Shown here: positions 9,180-18,774 of the stretch, one piece after another
Position numbering within the stretch: position 1 is the stretch's first letter
How the letters are laid out: each line of letters begins with the position of its first letter
Origin: Acidithiobacillus sp.
GTDB lineage: Bacteria > Pseudomonadota > Gammaproteobacteria > Acidithiobacillales > Acidithiobacillaceae
Direction of reading: 5' to 3'
DNA: 64,000 nt
NCBI GenBank assembly: GCA_028697715.1
Contig: JAQVDS010000011.1
Location: forward strand, 1 to 64,000
The notes under the pieces: model-generated
The model's database searches: none
What the model was told of the DNA's origin: nothing
What the model saw: the letters and a program-made list of their open reading frames with translations, nothing else
Made by a program: the position numbers and the translations under genes

Positions 9180-10550
9180 TCAACGTGCGCGGATAAAAGT
9201 CAGATAGTCAATCCGCTCAAGATCGCGAGCGAGAAGATAAATTCCTAGCGTATCCACCAAAAACAGTGCGGTGACGAATCCCATACCATAGAAAAATGGC
9301 CCCGCACGCAATGTCAACCAGGTAAAAACCAGGTTACCGATAAAAAACAACACACTCAATATCACCACCCGAAAACGCAAATCAAGATAAAAATAGACAT
9401 TCAACAGGCTCATAAGCAAGAGCTGCAAGCTTACGCCGACAACATCAAACTCAAAAATTCTGGCATAGTTCTGTGAATAGCCCAAAACCTGCAGCAGTTG
9501 CGGCGTAAAGGCAAAAGCGAGGAGAACCGTTACCCCTTGGATTTTGGCGATATCCCATAGTCCGGCTCGCGTCGCCATGATCATGCCGATCTTGGCGGTG
9601 TACAACTCCGCAAAAGTTCCACCCTCAACAATCGCTCGATTGTACGATTGGTATGCCTCTACGAAATCGGTTTCCAGACGGAACAGAAACACCGCGAGAC
9701 CCGGCACGATGGTGAGATAACTGAGAAAAATGGGCACATCATAGATCGGTGAAGCGTGTAGTGGGCCGATAATCTGCTCACCAGTTGCCGAATCAAACCA
9801 AAAAAGAAACTTATCCGCCCAAATGGCCGCATTGAAAGCCAGTCCAACCAGAGAAAGTGACCAAAACAAGCGGTTGGCAGGTTTTTTCGGCCATTGCAGA
9901 TACCCCGGGAACTCTCTTATAACGGTGATACCCAGGCCTAACAACAGAATCATTTGGCCCACCGAGAATGCTGCAAGGTAGCCCGGCAATCCCCAATGGC
10001 GACCCTCAAAAAATCCCAACAATATGACCGTTGCATAGGCGAGTAAATACCAACTTACTAGCGCTTTGTAGTCCTTCAGGCTGGTGCCCATGATCGTCAG
10101 CACCCATACGCCACAGAGTTCGACAAAACTGAATCCCATGAGAATCTGGTAAACCAGAGACGTCCCCTGAAAAAAAATCAGCAGGACCAGGATTGCGAAT
10201 ACCGCGCCCGGAACAATTGCCGTTACCAGCATGGTGAGCAATATCGTCACCACAGAACGTGCCTGCCGTGCAAAAAGCATATCGGCGATATATCGGGTAA
10301 ACAGCAATTGCATTGGCCCGGTAAAAATGAGCGATACTGCAATCAGGTAAGTGACAGAGACCTGGAACTGAATGATGGGTAACGTTGCCGCTCGATCGCT
10401 GACAGCTAGGAAACCAAGGAGCAGTATTCCAAAAATCGATAGCAGCCATGGTCCAGATGAGACAATGCCGGCGTACCCATAGGCCTCGATCAGCGCCAAG
10501 TAGGTATTTCGGCGCAGAATACGACGCAACTCAAAGCCAATGCCGGCCAT
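9180..10550 (-). CDS. pelG: Pel polysaccharide inner-membrane transporter PelG
   Basis: A polytopic membrane protein of 456 residues, the same length as Pseudomonas PelG, with about 12 hydrophobic helices resembling the MATE/Wzx flippase fold. The N terminus MAGIGFELRRIL is typical of PelG. It is thought to form, with PelD, PelE and PelF, the synthase-transport complex that passes the polymer across the inner membrane. It starts 2 bases after the end of pelF, so translation is probably coupled. It is the last core pel gene, followed by a 185-base gap before the epimerase. Confidence 0.93.
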   Translation of the reverse strand: MAGIGFELRRILRRNTYLALIEAYGYAGIVSSGPWLLSIFGILLLGFLAVSDRAATLPIIQFQVSVTYLIAVSLIFTGPMQLLFTRYIADMLFARQARSVVTILLTMLVTAIVPGAVFAILVLLIFFQGTSLVYQILMGFSFVELCGVWVLTIMGTSLKDYKALVSWYLLAYATVILLGFFEGRHWGLPGYLAAFSVGQMILLLGLGITVIREFPGYLQWPKKPANRLFWSLSLVGLAFNAAIWADKFLFWFDSATGEQIIGPLHASPIYDVPIFLSYLTIVPGLAVFLFRLETDFVEAYQSYNRAIVEGGTFAELYTAKIGMIMATRAGLWDIAKIQGVTVLLAFAFTPQLLQVLGYSQNYARIFEFDVVGVSLQLLLMSLLNVYFYLDLRFRVVILSVLFFIGNLVFTWLTLRAGPFFYGMGFVTALFLVDTLGIYLLARDLERIDYLTFIRAR

Positions 10551-10552
10551 CG

Positions 10553-12052
10553 TTAATTCCTTCTCAGAGACTGGTCGTACAACTGTCGATACGCTGCAAA
10601 CATCTGCTCCTCGCGATACTGACTCTGCACACGTTCAATCGCCTGCTCGCTACAGCGACGCCACTCTGTAGGATTGTCCAGGAGCTCGTATATTGCTTTC
10701 GCCATCGCCTGCGCGTCTGCGATAGGCACTACCTTTCCGGCGGCAAGCGGATGATCTGCGTTCGCGCCGAGGATGAGTCCCCGGCAGGAGCCTACATCGG
10801 TACTGACGACGGGAACGCCCGCAGCAAAACTCTCGAGAACCGACAATGGCAGCCCCTCGCTAATGGAACTCAATACCGTGAGCCGCACATCCTGCAGTAT
10901 CTCAGTGACGGCACGAAAACCCAAAAATTCCACCTGATTCTCCAGCCGAAGATGGCGCAGCAACACCACGCACTCCGCGAAATACTCCTCGTCCTCTTCC
11001 GTGGGGCCAACAATCCAGAAACGGGTACTACGACCCTGGTCGCGGGCAACTGCAGCGGCGCGGATAAAAGTCTTGATATCCTTGATTGGGACCACTCGTC
11101 CAATCAATGCCACAACATCCTGCCTCTCGGCATAGTCTCGGCGACAGGAGACAAATTTCTCTACTGCAATCCCGTTGGGAATCGTTTGCAATTTATCGGG
11201 GCTGGCGCCATCGGCAATCTGCAACGAAATCACGCCACTGTAAAGATTGATGATTTTATGGGCTTGGCTGTAGGCTATTTTACCGAGCAGAGCAAAAAAA
11301 TTGATCCAAAGTTGCCGTAGATAATGAATGTGCCCGGCACGCTCCAAGAATTCTTCGTCTTCCTGGATCCAGCGGGCCAGCATCAGGTCGATACGGCGCT
11401 CCTTGGTATAGATCCCATGCTCGGAAATGAGCAACGGCCGAGCTTGCTGGTGGCTGAGTAGGGCGCCCAAGTAGCCGGCATAGCCGGTTGAGGGACAATG
11501 CATGACCTTAGCCTGGGGCGCATTTTCCATGGCATGCTGAATCACCCAGAGGGGGGCATGCATACCGCGAATCGTCCAAAAATAGTCGACGAAGGGGGGC
11601 TGATCAGGGATCTCTGCATAACGCGCGAGGAAATACTCCCATATCGCTTCGGAATACAAGAAAGTCTGCTGACTTGTCGAAAAGTTATTCGCATAAGCGG
11701 CAAGATCGAGCCCTTCTTGCTTGCCGGCGATACAACGTTTCATTTGCTCGTGGGCAACTTCAACCGACTGCAAATCCGCTCTTTTAGCCCATAATTCAAC
11801 CTTTTTCGGTGGAAGCTCGTTACTGTCATGGAGGAAATATTCGGCAAAATAGTCTACGTTCCCGGGCAATGCATAAGGCGTGGCGGTATATTCGTCACGG
11901 GCACTCCCTAAAAAAATGATGCCAAAACGGTACTCGGGAAACCCCTGCATCATACGATTTATCCAAGATGAGACTCCGCCGCGAACGTAGGGAAAAGTCC
12001 CTTCAAGAATAAGTAGGATATCCACGGATTGGGCCGATGTTCGTGTCATCAT
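10553..12052 (-). CDS. pelF: Pel polysaccharide glycosyltransferase PelF (GT4 family)
   Basis: A cytosolic GT-B fold glycosyltransferase that builds the Pel chain from UDP-amino sugars. At 499 residues it is near the usual ~507. The N-terminal region has LILEGTFPYVRGGVSSW, a PelF hallmark. The C-terminal nucleotide-binding half shows ALIGRVVPIKD and the retaining-GT4 segment SSISEGLPLSVLESFAAG with the E-x7-E pattern. No membrane helix is visible, so it likely acts on the inner face with PelD/E/G. The ATG overlaps the pelE stop as ATGA. Confidence 0.93.
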   Translation of the reverse strand: MMTRTSAQSVDILLILEGTFPYVRGGVSSWINRMMQGFPEYRFGIIFLGSARDEYTATPYALPGNVDYFAEYFLHDSNELPPKKVELWAKRADLQSVEVAHEQMKRCIAGKQEGLDLAAYANNFSTSQQTFLYSEAIWEYFLARYAEIPDQPPFVDYFWTIRGMHAPLWVIQHAMENAPQAKVMHCPSTGYAGYLGALLSHQQARPLLISEHGIYTKERRIDLMLARWIQEDEEFLERAGHIHYLRQLWINFFALLGKIAYSQAHKIINLYSGVISLQIADGASPDKLQTIPNGIAVEKFVSCRRDYAERQDVVALIGRVVPIKDIKTFIRAAAVARDQGRSTRFWIVGPTEEDEEYFAECVVLLRHLRLENQVEFLGFRAVTEILQDVRLTVLSSISEGLPLSVLESFAAGVPVVSTDVGSCRGLILGANADHPLAAGKVVPIADAQAMAKAIYELLDNPTEWRRCSEQAIERVQSQYREEQMFAAYRQLYDQSLRRN

Positions 12053-12951
12053 TTCTGACCTAACCAGAAACGATAGGACGCATTGTAGCGCGGGGAGAGC
12101 AGCATCTCTGGATGCTTTCTGTAAAGCATCTGCAAACGCCGGACATCACGTTGCCGATAAAGCGCTGCCGCCCGATAGGGTGCCAGCACGCTCGGTGCTA
12201 CGTTTGCTTGCTCGGCTTGTTGAAAAAGCTCCATCGCCTGGCCTGCGGCACCCATCTCCAACGCTCGCAGCCCCCGCAGCATGGCTGGCGCCTGCTCTAC
12301 CGCCGGGTCACCAAACCCAGGCCCAGACTTTGCTCCGTCTTTTCTCAGTACCGGATCGGCCAGCTCACGAGAGTCTGTGTGTTCGATGTTCCAATGCAGC
12401 CAGGCTAGATAATCTTGCAGGCGGCGGCGCAAGCGGGGGCTAGAATGGTGTTCAATATCCTGCTGCAGATCTAACAAGAGTTCCGTGTTTTCCTGTTCGC
12501 GCTGATCGAGGGCTGCATAGGCCAGCAAGCGGATTTCTTCAGCCTCGTCAAGTAACGCGGCGCGAAGCAAATGAGTTTGTTCGGCAAAACGGGAGGAAAC
12601 GATCTGGGAAAGCGCCTCTACCCTCTGACCAAGATTCCTGGATCCACCTAGCCGACCTGCCACCGCCCCCTCCGAGGCAGCAGAAATGCGCAAGCGAAAA
12701 TCTCGCGCAGGCGCTGGGACGAGAATCGGCTCGACTTCGGCAAAGTGAATGCGGTGTCGCACGGAACGCAGCGCAATCGCATAGATTAGGGCAAGTACCG
12801 CGCCCAAAAACGGGAGAAAAATGCTGAGCAACAGAAACAGCCGCCACGCTGGCAACCAACCTTGTGACGCCCTCTCTCGTGGCACAATGATGCTCGCCCC
12901 TAACGATGCCGCCAAGGCGACTAAAAAATATAGGATAGCGACCAAGGTCAC
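12049..12951 (-). CDS. pelE: Pel biosynthesis protein PelE
   Basis: Two N-terminal membrane helices (about residues 3-23 and 36-58) precede a cytosolic helical, TPR-like region of about 240 residues, the known PelE layout. PelE binds PelD in the inner-membrane synthase complex. The start is GTG at 12951, overlapping the pelD stop as GTGA. Its own stop overlaps pelF. The sequence itself is weakly conserved, and identity rests on architecture and position. Confidence 0.85.
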   Translation of the reverse strand: MTLVAILYFLVALAASLGASIIVPRERASQGWLPAWRLFLLLSIFLPFLGAVLALIYAIALRSVRHRIHFAEVEPILVPAPARDFRLRISAASEGAVAGRLGGSRNLGQRVEALSQIVSSRFAEQTHLLRAALLDEAEEIRLLAYAALDQREQENTELLLDLQQDIEHHSSPRLRRRLQDYLAWLHWNIEHTDSRELADPVLRKDGAKSGPGFGDPAVEQAPAMLRGLRALEMGAAGQAMELFQQAEQANVAPSVLAPYRAAALYRQRDVRRLQMLYRKHPEMLLSPRYNASYRFWLGQK

Positions 12952-14237
12952 GGCGAATCTCCCTCTTCGAGGAAGGCATGAATCTGGACAACAGCGTCTC
13001 TGCCGTCAAGCTCCAAGGCATCTCTTCGTTGAAATACCTTTTCCCAATCGTTTGAGCATCTTTCCTGGATCTGTGTTTCCACTCGCCGCAGATAGCCCTC
13101 GACCGCACTCTGGCCGGAAAATGGCAGCAGTACCAGCAGATACAGCCCTTTATTACCGCGATGCAGCCACAACACATCCAATCCGCGACGCAGGTTCTGC
13201 ATGCTTCGCACAATCGCCTCCGCTTGCGGGGCATCCCGCAGAACGTAGCGAACACAGAACCCCACATGCGCCACGATTTTTGCCAAACGCTGCAGTTGCA
13301 AAAAATCAACAGCGAACTCTGGTGGGCAATCGGACCAACGTTGCAGTAATTGCTGTGAAAATTGAACTGCGTTGGAATAGTTACACAGGTACTGAAACAA
13401 AACTTCTACGATCTGCAAGTTTTCTCTGCTAATAGCAAAAAAAGACATCTCTTCAATGGCGAGATAATATGCGATCCCGACTTCTTCCCGGTGGACATGG
13501 ACAGACAGATACTGCTGAATCTGTACCAAATCAAGGCCTGCAATATTCTGGCTATGGCCCTCTGCAACAGCCTGGTGCCAAACAGGATCCATCTCATTCA
13601 ACGCGGCGACATCACCGAAGCTCGCCAGCAAGACGGGCTGCGTATTCGCACTGGAGCAAGAATACCAGGCAGCCACTTGGAGTCCGGCAAGCTGATTCAG
13701 AAAATACAAGACCCGGGACACAATCTCCTGGTTCAGTATACCTCGATTGGCAATGAGACTACGTCGCAGATCTTCTAGGACACTACGCACGGAGACGGGT
13801 TTGTAGAGCAGGCTTTGCTCCAGGCGATCGAGGGAGATTCTGGTGACGTAGAGATCATCCGCGAGCTGGCGTAACCGGGTCGCGGTAATTTCTTCCTCGA
13901 GCGCACGCCCGGTCTCACGCCGAAACCAATACGCGCTGAACTCCGCAGCGATGAGGACCACCAACAACGTACCGGCAGCAAGCTCCAGGCTGACTCCCAG
14001 CGGATAGGGATGCCAGAGAAAATTACTTGCCAGGATCACCATGGAAGCCAGTGCCGGCAGGAAGGCGTAACGCAAGGCGATAAGCAAGGGAATCAGCATC
14101 AACCAAGGGAATCCCTGGGTAAACAACAGGGGATCCTGGGGATGCAGAAAGTTACTGAGCAATAATGCACAGATCGGCAACAGAATTGCCTCGAGCCAGC
14201 CCTCGCTCCTTCGTGGCAGCGCCGTCAACATACCCAT
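12948..14237 (-). CDS. pelD: c-di-GMP receptor PelD
   Basis: Inner-membrane regulator of Pel synthesis. The first 105 residues hold four hydrophobic helices, followed by a GAF-like domain (about 150-290) and a degenerate GGDEF domain (about 305-425). The c-di-GMP inhibitory-site motif RxxD is present as Arg351-Gly-Leu-Asp354. An arginine in GYLRR (384/385) sits where the further ligand-binding Arg of Pseudomonas PelD is expected, 34 residues on. No GG[D/E]EF active site is seen, so it should sense rather than make c-di-GMP. The ATG lies 4 bases after the end of pelC. Confidence 0.92.
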   Translation of the reverse strand: MGMLTALPRRSEGWLEAILLPICALLLSNFLHPQDPLLFTQGFPWLMLIPLLIALRYAFLPALASMVILASNFLWHPYPLGVSLELAAGTLLVVLIAAEFSAYWFRRETGRALEEEITATRLRQLADDLYVTRISLDRLEQSLLYKPVSVRSVLEDLRRSLIANRGILNQEIVSRVLYFLNQLAGLQVAAWYSCSSANTQPVLLASFGDVAALNEMDPVWHQAVAEGHSQNIAGLDLVQIQQYLSVHVHREEVGIAYYLAIEEMSFFAISRENLQIVEVLFQYLCNYSNAVQFSQQLLQRWSDCPPEFAVDFLQLQRLAKIVAHVGFCVRYVLRDAPQAEAIVRSMQNLRRGLDVLWLHRGNKGLYLLVLLPFSGQSAVEGYLRRVETQIQERCSNDWEKVFQRRDALELDGRDAVVQIHAFLEEGDSP

Positions 14238-14241
14238 GATG

Positions 14242-14775
14242 CTAGTGTAACGCGCGATTGAGGAGACGCCGGATCAGGCGTTGCGCTACTCCTCCCGTAC
14301 CACCACGTCCCAGGCTTCCGCCGTGGGCACTGCCCACCCCACTCCAAACCACTTTATCGTTGGCAACATCGACTACCCAAAGCGTCATGGCCACTTCCGG
14401 TTCGGCATTGATCCCTGCACGATAATCCCATTCATCGACACTTCCCGCCAGGGCATAGCGAGCTCTAGCAGCGCGCGCCTGACGCAAGGCGTCAGCATAT
14501 TCCCGCTTCCAGTCGCCACCAAGGAGGGCTTCGGTACGGGTATTGATCGGTAGATTTCCGACTACCGGACGCCCCTCACTCTGCAAGGTACCTGCAGCGA
14601 TCGCCGCCGCACGGGCATTGGCCATCGGCGTTTCAGTGTTATTAGCAAAGGGCAGCACTGCCCAGGTGGCTCCCTTGTTGTCCGCGAGCGGGCCGGCAGT
14701 TTGCACATTCATGCCGGCACAACCACTAAGCGAAGCTATCAGCCCTACAGAAACGACCACTGCGCGCCAATTCAT
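14242..14775 (-). CDS. pelC: Outer-membrane lipoprotein PelC
   Basis: A small lipoprotein of 177 residues (Pseudomonas PelC has 172) that forms a periplasmic ring under the outer membrane and guides Pel to the PelB pore. The signal peptide ends in the lipobox LSGC with Cys19. I chose the ATG at 14775, which has AAGGGG upstream, because longer in-frame starts would bury the signal peptide. It follows the barrel gene by 23 bases. Confidence 0.9.
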   Translation of the reverse strand: MNWRAVVVSVGLIASLSGCAGMNVQTAGPLADNKGATWAVLPFANNTETPMANARAAAIAAGTLQSEGRPVVGNLPINTRTEALLGGDWKREYADALRQARAARARYALAGSVDEWDYRAGINAEPEVAMTLWVVDVANDKVVWSGVGSAHGGSLGRGGTGGVAQRLIRRLLNRALH

Positions 14776-14798
14776 CTTGATTTTCCCCTTTTCCATTC

Positions 14799-16271
14799 TT
14801 AAAAATAAAAACGGTACCCGAGGCGCACCATGCGCTGATTCAAAGCCAAGCCATTTCCGCCCTGCCCCTGGGCGAAGCCAATACGCAGTCGATCCGGCCC
14901 AAAGACTGAGGTACTCAAACCTGCATCTAGCTGATATTGCGGGCCAAAGCGGGTATTTTGGTACACACTCAGGGCTAGGTATGGGGTCCAATCACTGACC
15001 ACGGCCCGCTCCCAGGTTCCCCACTGCACTCGCATGCCGATATCGGCATAACTACCGGGCAATACGAGATCCGGGCTACGGGCATCCGGCTGCAAGGCGG
15101 CAGCTAGCACTCCTTCCAACTGCATAACCCGGGTAAGATTGTGATAATCCGCGAAGGGTCCAATCTGGAGTTCCCAAGGGCCGAGATCATGACGCCACGA
15201 CAAGGAGACTTCAGCAAAACGATCGCTGCCCAGCGCGTCTCCATCTTGTCCCTGATATTGCCGCCATCCCCCACCGATATTACCCAGCCAAGAGCCGAAG
15301 CGCTGCGCCCACTGCAGACCAACGCGGTTGACCATGCCTGCCACTGCGAGAACAGGGCTTTGCAAGCTACGATCATGATAGTCGAAGTTTGCCGACAATT
15401 CGCCGCTCTCGGTAGCTTGCCAGGCAAGCGAAATACGCCCACTCACAGTGTTGCGCTCAGCTTGATAGCTTCCCAACAAGCCCTCTATCTGCCAACGCGG
15501 ATCCTGCCAGCGGATACCGACAAGATCGCGGCTACTCCACGAGGGTACGCGCAGCAACTGAGATGCCGCAGACGCAGATTGGGCCAGGGCATCGGCGTCA
15601 AACACCAGACTCCAACGGTCACTCCAAACGATGCGTCCCCGTAGTCGAGGTCCATAGAGGTTGAAGCCATTGAAACTTTGCCAATGGCCTGATAGGTCAA
15701 CGTAACTGACACTCTCCCGCACGGCCTCCAGGTATTGGCGGCGCAGAAGGCGGTCAAACGGATCGATCTGCATAGCCGATAATGCATCCTGCCGCGCTTG
15801 CCGGTAGCGCCCCAGCTCCATCTGCGCCTGCATGTGGTCGCGCACTGGTAGACCCTGCGGGTGCCGCAAGAGACACGCCAGGGCGGGCGTATCGTGGGCA
15901 TGCAGCGCCAAGCTCAATTGCACCCAACGCGGCGTCGGTTGCCGGTTCTTGGCAACCAGGATTTGCGCAAGGCCCCAGTATCCGTGCGCCAGACTCCACG
16001 ATATGGCAGGCAGGAAATCGCCCCGACGTGCTGCGGTCATCAGCACATTGCGCGTCACATTGCCACCGGCGGGCGCCGCGGCCAACGAATCGGCAAGAGT
16101 TCGCAAAGGATCTTGCGCAAAATCTGTCCCAGATGTCGGCTTGGAGGCGGGAACGGCACGACCTGAGGGCTGGGACGAGGTAGCTTTCTCGCCGTTCGCG
16201 CGGGCTAAGGTTGGATACAGAAAAGAGCTTGCCGTCAGCAACGCCAAAACGCCCAGCCCCTTATGTCTCAC
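14799..16271 (-). CDS. pelB: PelB C-terminal part: outer-membrane beta-barrel export porin
   Basis: A 490-residue protein matching the C-terminal half of PelB. It has its own signal peptide (about residues 1-25, ending LARA). A short helical region (about 50-190, TPR-like) precedes a long run of alternating amphipathic strands rich in W, Y, R and L. It ends in GYRFYF, the C-terminal aromatic typical of barrels recognised by the BAM complex. It should form the outer-membrane pore for Pel. The ATG overlaps the stop of the preceding TPR gene (ATGA). In most Pel systems this barrel is fused to the TPR part, whereas here it is a separate gene. Confidence 0.85.
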   Translation of the reverse strand: MRHKGLGVLALLTASSFLYPTLARANGEKATSSQPSGRAVPASKPTSGTDFAQDPLRTLADSLAAAPAGGNVTRNVLMTAARRGDFLPAISWSLAHGYWGLAQILVAKNRQPTPRWVQLSLALHAHDTPALACLLRHPQGLPVRDHMQAQMELGRYRQARQDALSAMQIDPFDRLLRRQYLEAVRESVSYVDLSGHWQSFNGFNLYGPRLRGRIVWSDRWSLVFDADALAQSASAASQLLRVPSWSSRDLVGIRWQDPRWQIEGLLGSYQAERNTVSGRISLAWQATESGELSANFDYHDRSLQSPVLAVAGMVNRVGLQWAQRFGSWLGNIGGGWRQYQGQDGDALGSDRFAEVSLSWRHDLGPWELQIGPFADYHNLTRVMQLEGVLAAALQPDARSPDLVLPGSYADIGMRVQWGTWERAVVSDWTPYLALSVYQNTRFGPQYQLDAGLSTSVFGPDRLRIGFAQGQGGNGLALNQRMVRLGYRFYF

Positions 16272-17914
16272 CGATCACCCCCATCCGTATCGCGTAACTC
16301 CCGAGCACTCTGCCAGGCCGCTTGACGACGCAAGCTCCAGGCTAGTCCGGTCTGGCCAGTGCTGTCCCAGAGGGATGCCTCGTTGAGCAAACGTAGCGCC
16401 CGCGCGCTGGGCGCCGCAGTCGCGGTGTCTGTAAGTAAATACAGAGCCTGCCGGTTCAGATTCAGACGCTCCAGGGCATTACGCACCGCATCGCGCAGGG
16501 CCGGTGCCGGTTGGGCCGTATCCCCCACCAGGACTGCGCGCAACAGGCGTAGTTGGCCGCTGTCGATAAGCATCCACAGCAAATTGTTTTTGGCGACAGT
16601 ATCATCGGGGTTCAGGCGAAGGGCCTGGGCATAGGCATATCCGGCAAGATGGTAGTCAAGACGCGCATTGGCCAATTGCCCCATCGCCAGCCAGTAGGCG
16701 GGAAAATTCCGCAGACCATCAGGGTCGGAATTTGCAACCTCCTGCAAGAGCTGCCCCAAAGTCTGCCAGTGTTTGGCCGCAGCGGCATAATACAACCCCT
16801 CGAAATAAAAAATCGGCAGATGGTATTTGCGCCATCCGAGCATGGCCACCGCCAAAGCCGCCTCGGGTTGTTCGTCACCAGTCAATCGCACCAAACGTTG
16901 CAAATCATATTGATTGGCAGCGCCCAGAAGATAAAGCGTCTTTTCCGCCTGCAATGCGGCATCATGATCATGCAACTCCCAGGCGAGAACGGCATACAGT
17001 TGCCAAAACGGCACATCTTCCAGGGTCGCTTGCCCACGGACGCGCTCCAGCGCGGCAAAGGCCAGACGATAATTGCCCTGCATAGACAACAGGCGCGCCT
17101 CTTCGATCGCTATCGACGGATCGGAACCGTACACTCCTGCTCTGCGCTGCAAAGCGTGCAGACTGGTTTCGATATCGCCCATCTGATAGCTGAGATACGC
17201 CTTTTGATTCAGCAGATAGCGACGCGGGCCGAAACGTTGAAGCGCATAATCAAGGGCCTGCAACGCACGATCTGGTTCACCAAGCTGCCCGTATGCATAG
17301 ATCAGCGACTTCCACTCTGCATCACTGAGCGGCCGGCTGCGCGCCGCCGGTGCCAGCATACTGATGACGATATCCGGTCGCTCCAGGGAAAGCGCCAAGG
17401 ATATAGCCTTCCCCTGGGCAGACACATCGCCATGCGCTGCCAGCCAATGCAACTGACGCAACATCTCCTCGCGCTGACCTAACCAGCCTGCAACCTCGAT
17501 CAGTCTCTGCCGCCACACCCAGTCGTCAGGACGTTGCTGAACAGCCGTAAAAGCCAGTCGGTAAGCATCCTCGAGTTCATGGCTTTGCAAAAAGGCACTA
17601 TAGGCCAGATCGTAGAGCTTTCGCGAATATTTTGCCGGAAAGGGTTGGACCTCCAAGGGCGGATGGTACCAGGATGGCGATACGCCGCCCTGGTCCAAGT
17701 AACTCATTCCCTTTCCCGATTCTTGGCTGGCCTGTAAATCCGCGGCAAAGGCATTCGCAACCTCTTTTTGCTGCAAATATTTCGCCCGCCATTCTGCGTC
17801 GTCAGAAGCCAGGCTACTGGGAGCCTTCCACCAATCCGAGGGCACTGAGGCGGCGAGCGCTGGCAATGCATACCATGCGAGAACGAAGCCGATCGTGAGG
17901 ATGCGAATCTTCAT
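16268..17914 (-). CDS. pelB: PelB middle part: secreted TPR protein
   Basis: A 548-residue helical-repeat protein with the low-complexity Ala/Leu/Gln pattern of tetratricopeptide repeats throughout. It corresponds to the periplasmic TPR scaffold of PelB, which contacts PelA. A cleavable signal peptide is visible at the N terminus (MKIRILTIGF to ALPALAAS). The ATG at 17914 overlaps the preceding stop as ATGA and has AAGAGG upstream. An in-frame start 16 codons earlier would spoil the signal. The signal peptide argues that this is a complete secreted protein and not a fragment of a broken gene. Confidence 0.82.
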   Translation of the reverse strand: MKIRILTIGFVLAWYALPALAASVPSDWWKAPSSLASDDAEWRAKYLQQKEVANAFAADLQASQESGKGMSYLDQGGVSPSWYHPPLEVQPFPAKYSRKLYDLAYSAFLQSHELEDAYRLAFTAVQQRPDDWVWRQRLIEVAGWLGQREEMLRQLHWLAAHGDVSAQGKAISLALSLERPDIVISMLAPAARSRPLSDAEWKSLIYAYGQLGEPDRALQALDYALQRFGPRRYLLNQKAYLSYQMGDIETSLHALQRRAGVYGSDPSIAIEEARLLSMQGNYRLAFAALERVRGQATLEDVPFWQLYAVLAWELHDHDAALQAEKTLYLLGAANQYDLQRLVRLTGDEQPEAALAVAMLGWRKYHLPIFYFEGLYYAAAAKHWQTLGQLLQEVANSDPDGLRNFPAYWLAMGQLANARLDYHLAGYAYAQALRLNPDDTVAKNNLLWMLIDSGQLRLLRAVLVGDTAQPAPALRDAVRNALERLNLNRQALYLLTDTATAAPSARALRLLNEASLWDSTGQTGLAWSLRRQAAWQSARELRDTDGGDR

Positions 17915-18774
17915 GACCTCTTCCCGCTGGGGACACTGCGCAGCAATTCGCGACGCAACCACTCTGCGGCCAGCTGTGGACGACCAGCAGACAGGGCCAA
18001 ATCCGCCATGGCGAGCACCACCTCATAGTCCTGCCATAGCTGGGGTAATTTTTGCAGGGTCGATTGCGCTGCCTGCAAAGCAGCTTTTGCACCTTTTTCA
18101 CCTTCTATCCATCGTATCCCCTGCAAGAACCAATGCTTCGCGCGTTCGCTGTCATGACTCTGTGCCGCAAGCTGCAAAAGGAGCGCCCCGGCTTTGGCCG
18201 GCTGATTGCCCGCTGCCCAGGCATGTGCTGCAGCAAGCTGATCGGCCTCCCGCTCTTGCGAGTCTACTGTGGCGGCCGCCAGCCACGCCTGTGCGCTGAG
18301 ATCATAGGCACCCAGGGCGTAGGCGTCTCGCGCGAATGCTTGCCATTGAGCAAGCGGCCAGGCACCCAGTGCATACAACGCCGCCAACTGCGGCCGCAGG
18401 CCCCGCATCGCCGCCTGACGTCTCGGCGAACCTGCAGGGATGGCAAGCGCCTCCGTTTTGGCAATCCGCCATTGCAGCAAACGCGCCTGACGATACAGAG
18501 GCCCATGCGGGTCGCGCAACACCGGGGCGATTTGCCTTTGCGCCGCACTATACTGACCACTGCGCAACATCAGTTCCGCACTCTCCAGATGCGCCAGCGC
18601 ATCTGCAGCACTCTCCTGAAAAAATAAATGACCATGCCAACCATACTGCCAGGCGACACCGGCGATCACCGCCAGCACGATCGCGACGAAGAGCAACAGG
18701 CTCGCCGGACGGAGCAGATGCGCTCGCCCGCCAGCCTGATCAGCTTGGCGGGCAGTGGACATCGACGCGCACAT
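17911..18774 (-). CDS. pelB: PelB N-terminal part: membrane-anchored TPR protein
   Basis: A 287-residue protein with one hydrophobic helix (about residues 23-44) that would anchor it in the inner membrane. An Ala-rich helical repeat region follows, matching the N-terminal anchor plus first TPRs of PelB. The reading frame overlaps the 3' end of pelA by 35 bases. A second ATG at 18762 is an equally plausible start. The TGA overlaps the next gene's ATG. Together the three PelB parts total about 1,330 residues, a little more than the single-chain Pseudomonas protein (about 1,190). Confidence 0.78.
   Translation of the reverse strand: MCASMSTARQADQAGGRAHLLRPASLLLFVAIVLAVIAGVAWQYGWHGHLFFQESAADALAHLESAELMLRSGQYSAAQRQIAPVLRDPHGPLYRQARLLQWRIAKTEALAIPAGSPRRQAAMRGLRPQLAALYALGAWPLAQWQAFARDAYALGAYDLSAQAWLAAATVDSQEREADQLAAAHAWAAGNQPAKAGALLLQLAAQSHDSERAKHWFLQGIRWIEGEKGAKAALQAAQSTLQKLPQLWQDYEVVLAMADLALSAGRPQLAAEWLRRELLRSVPSGKRS

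Noticed and set aside
14799-18774. PelB split explained by frameshifts in one gene
   Set aside because: Stops coincide with in-register ATGA starts and new signal peptides follow, which random frameshifts would not produce.
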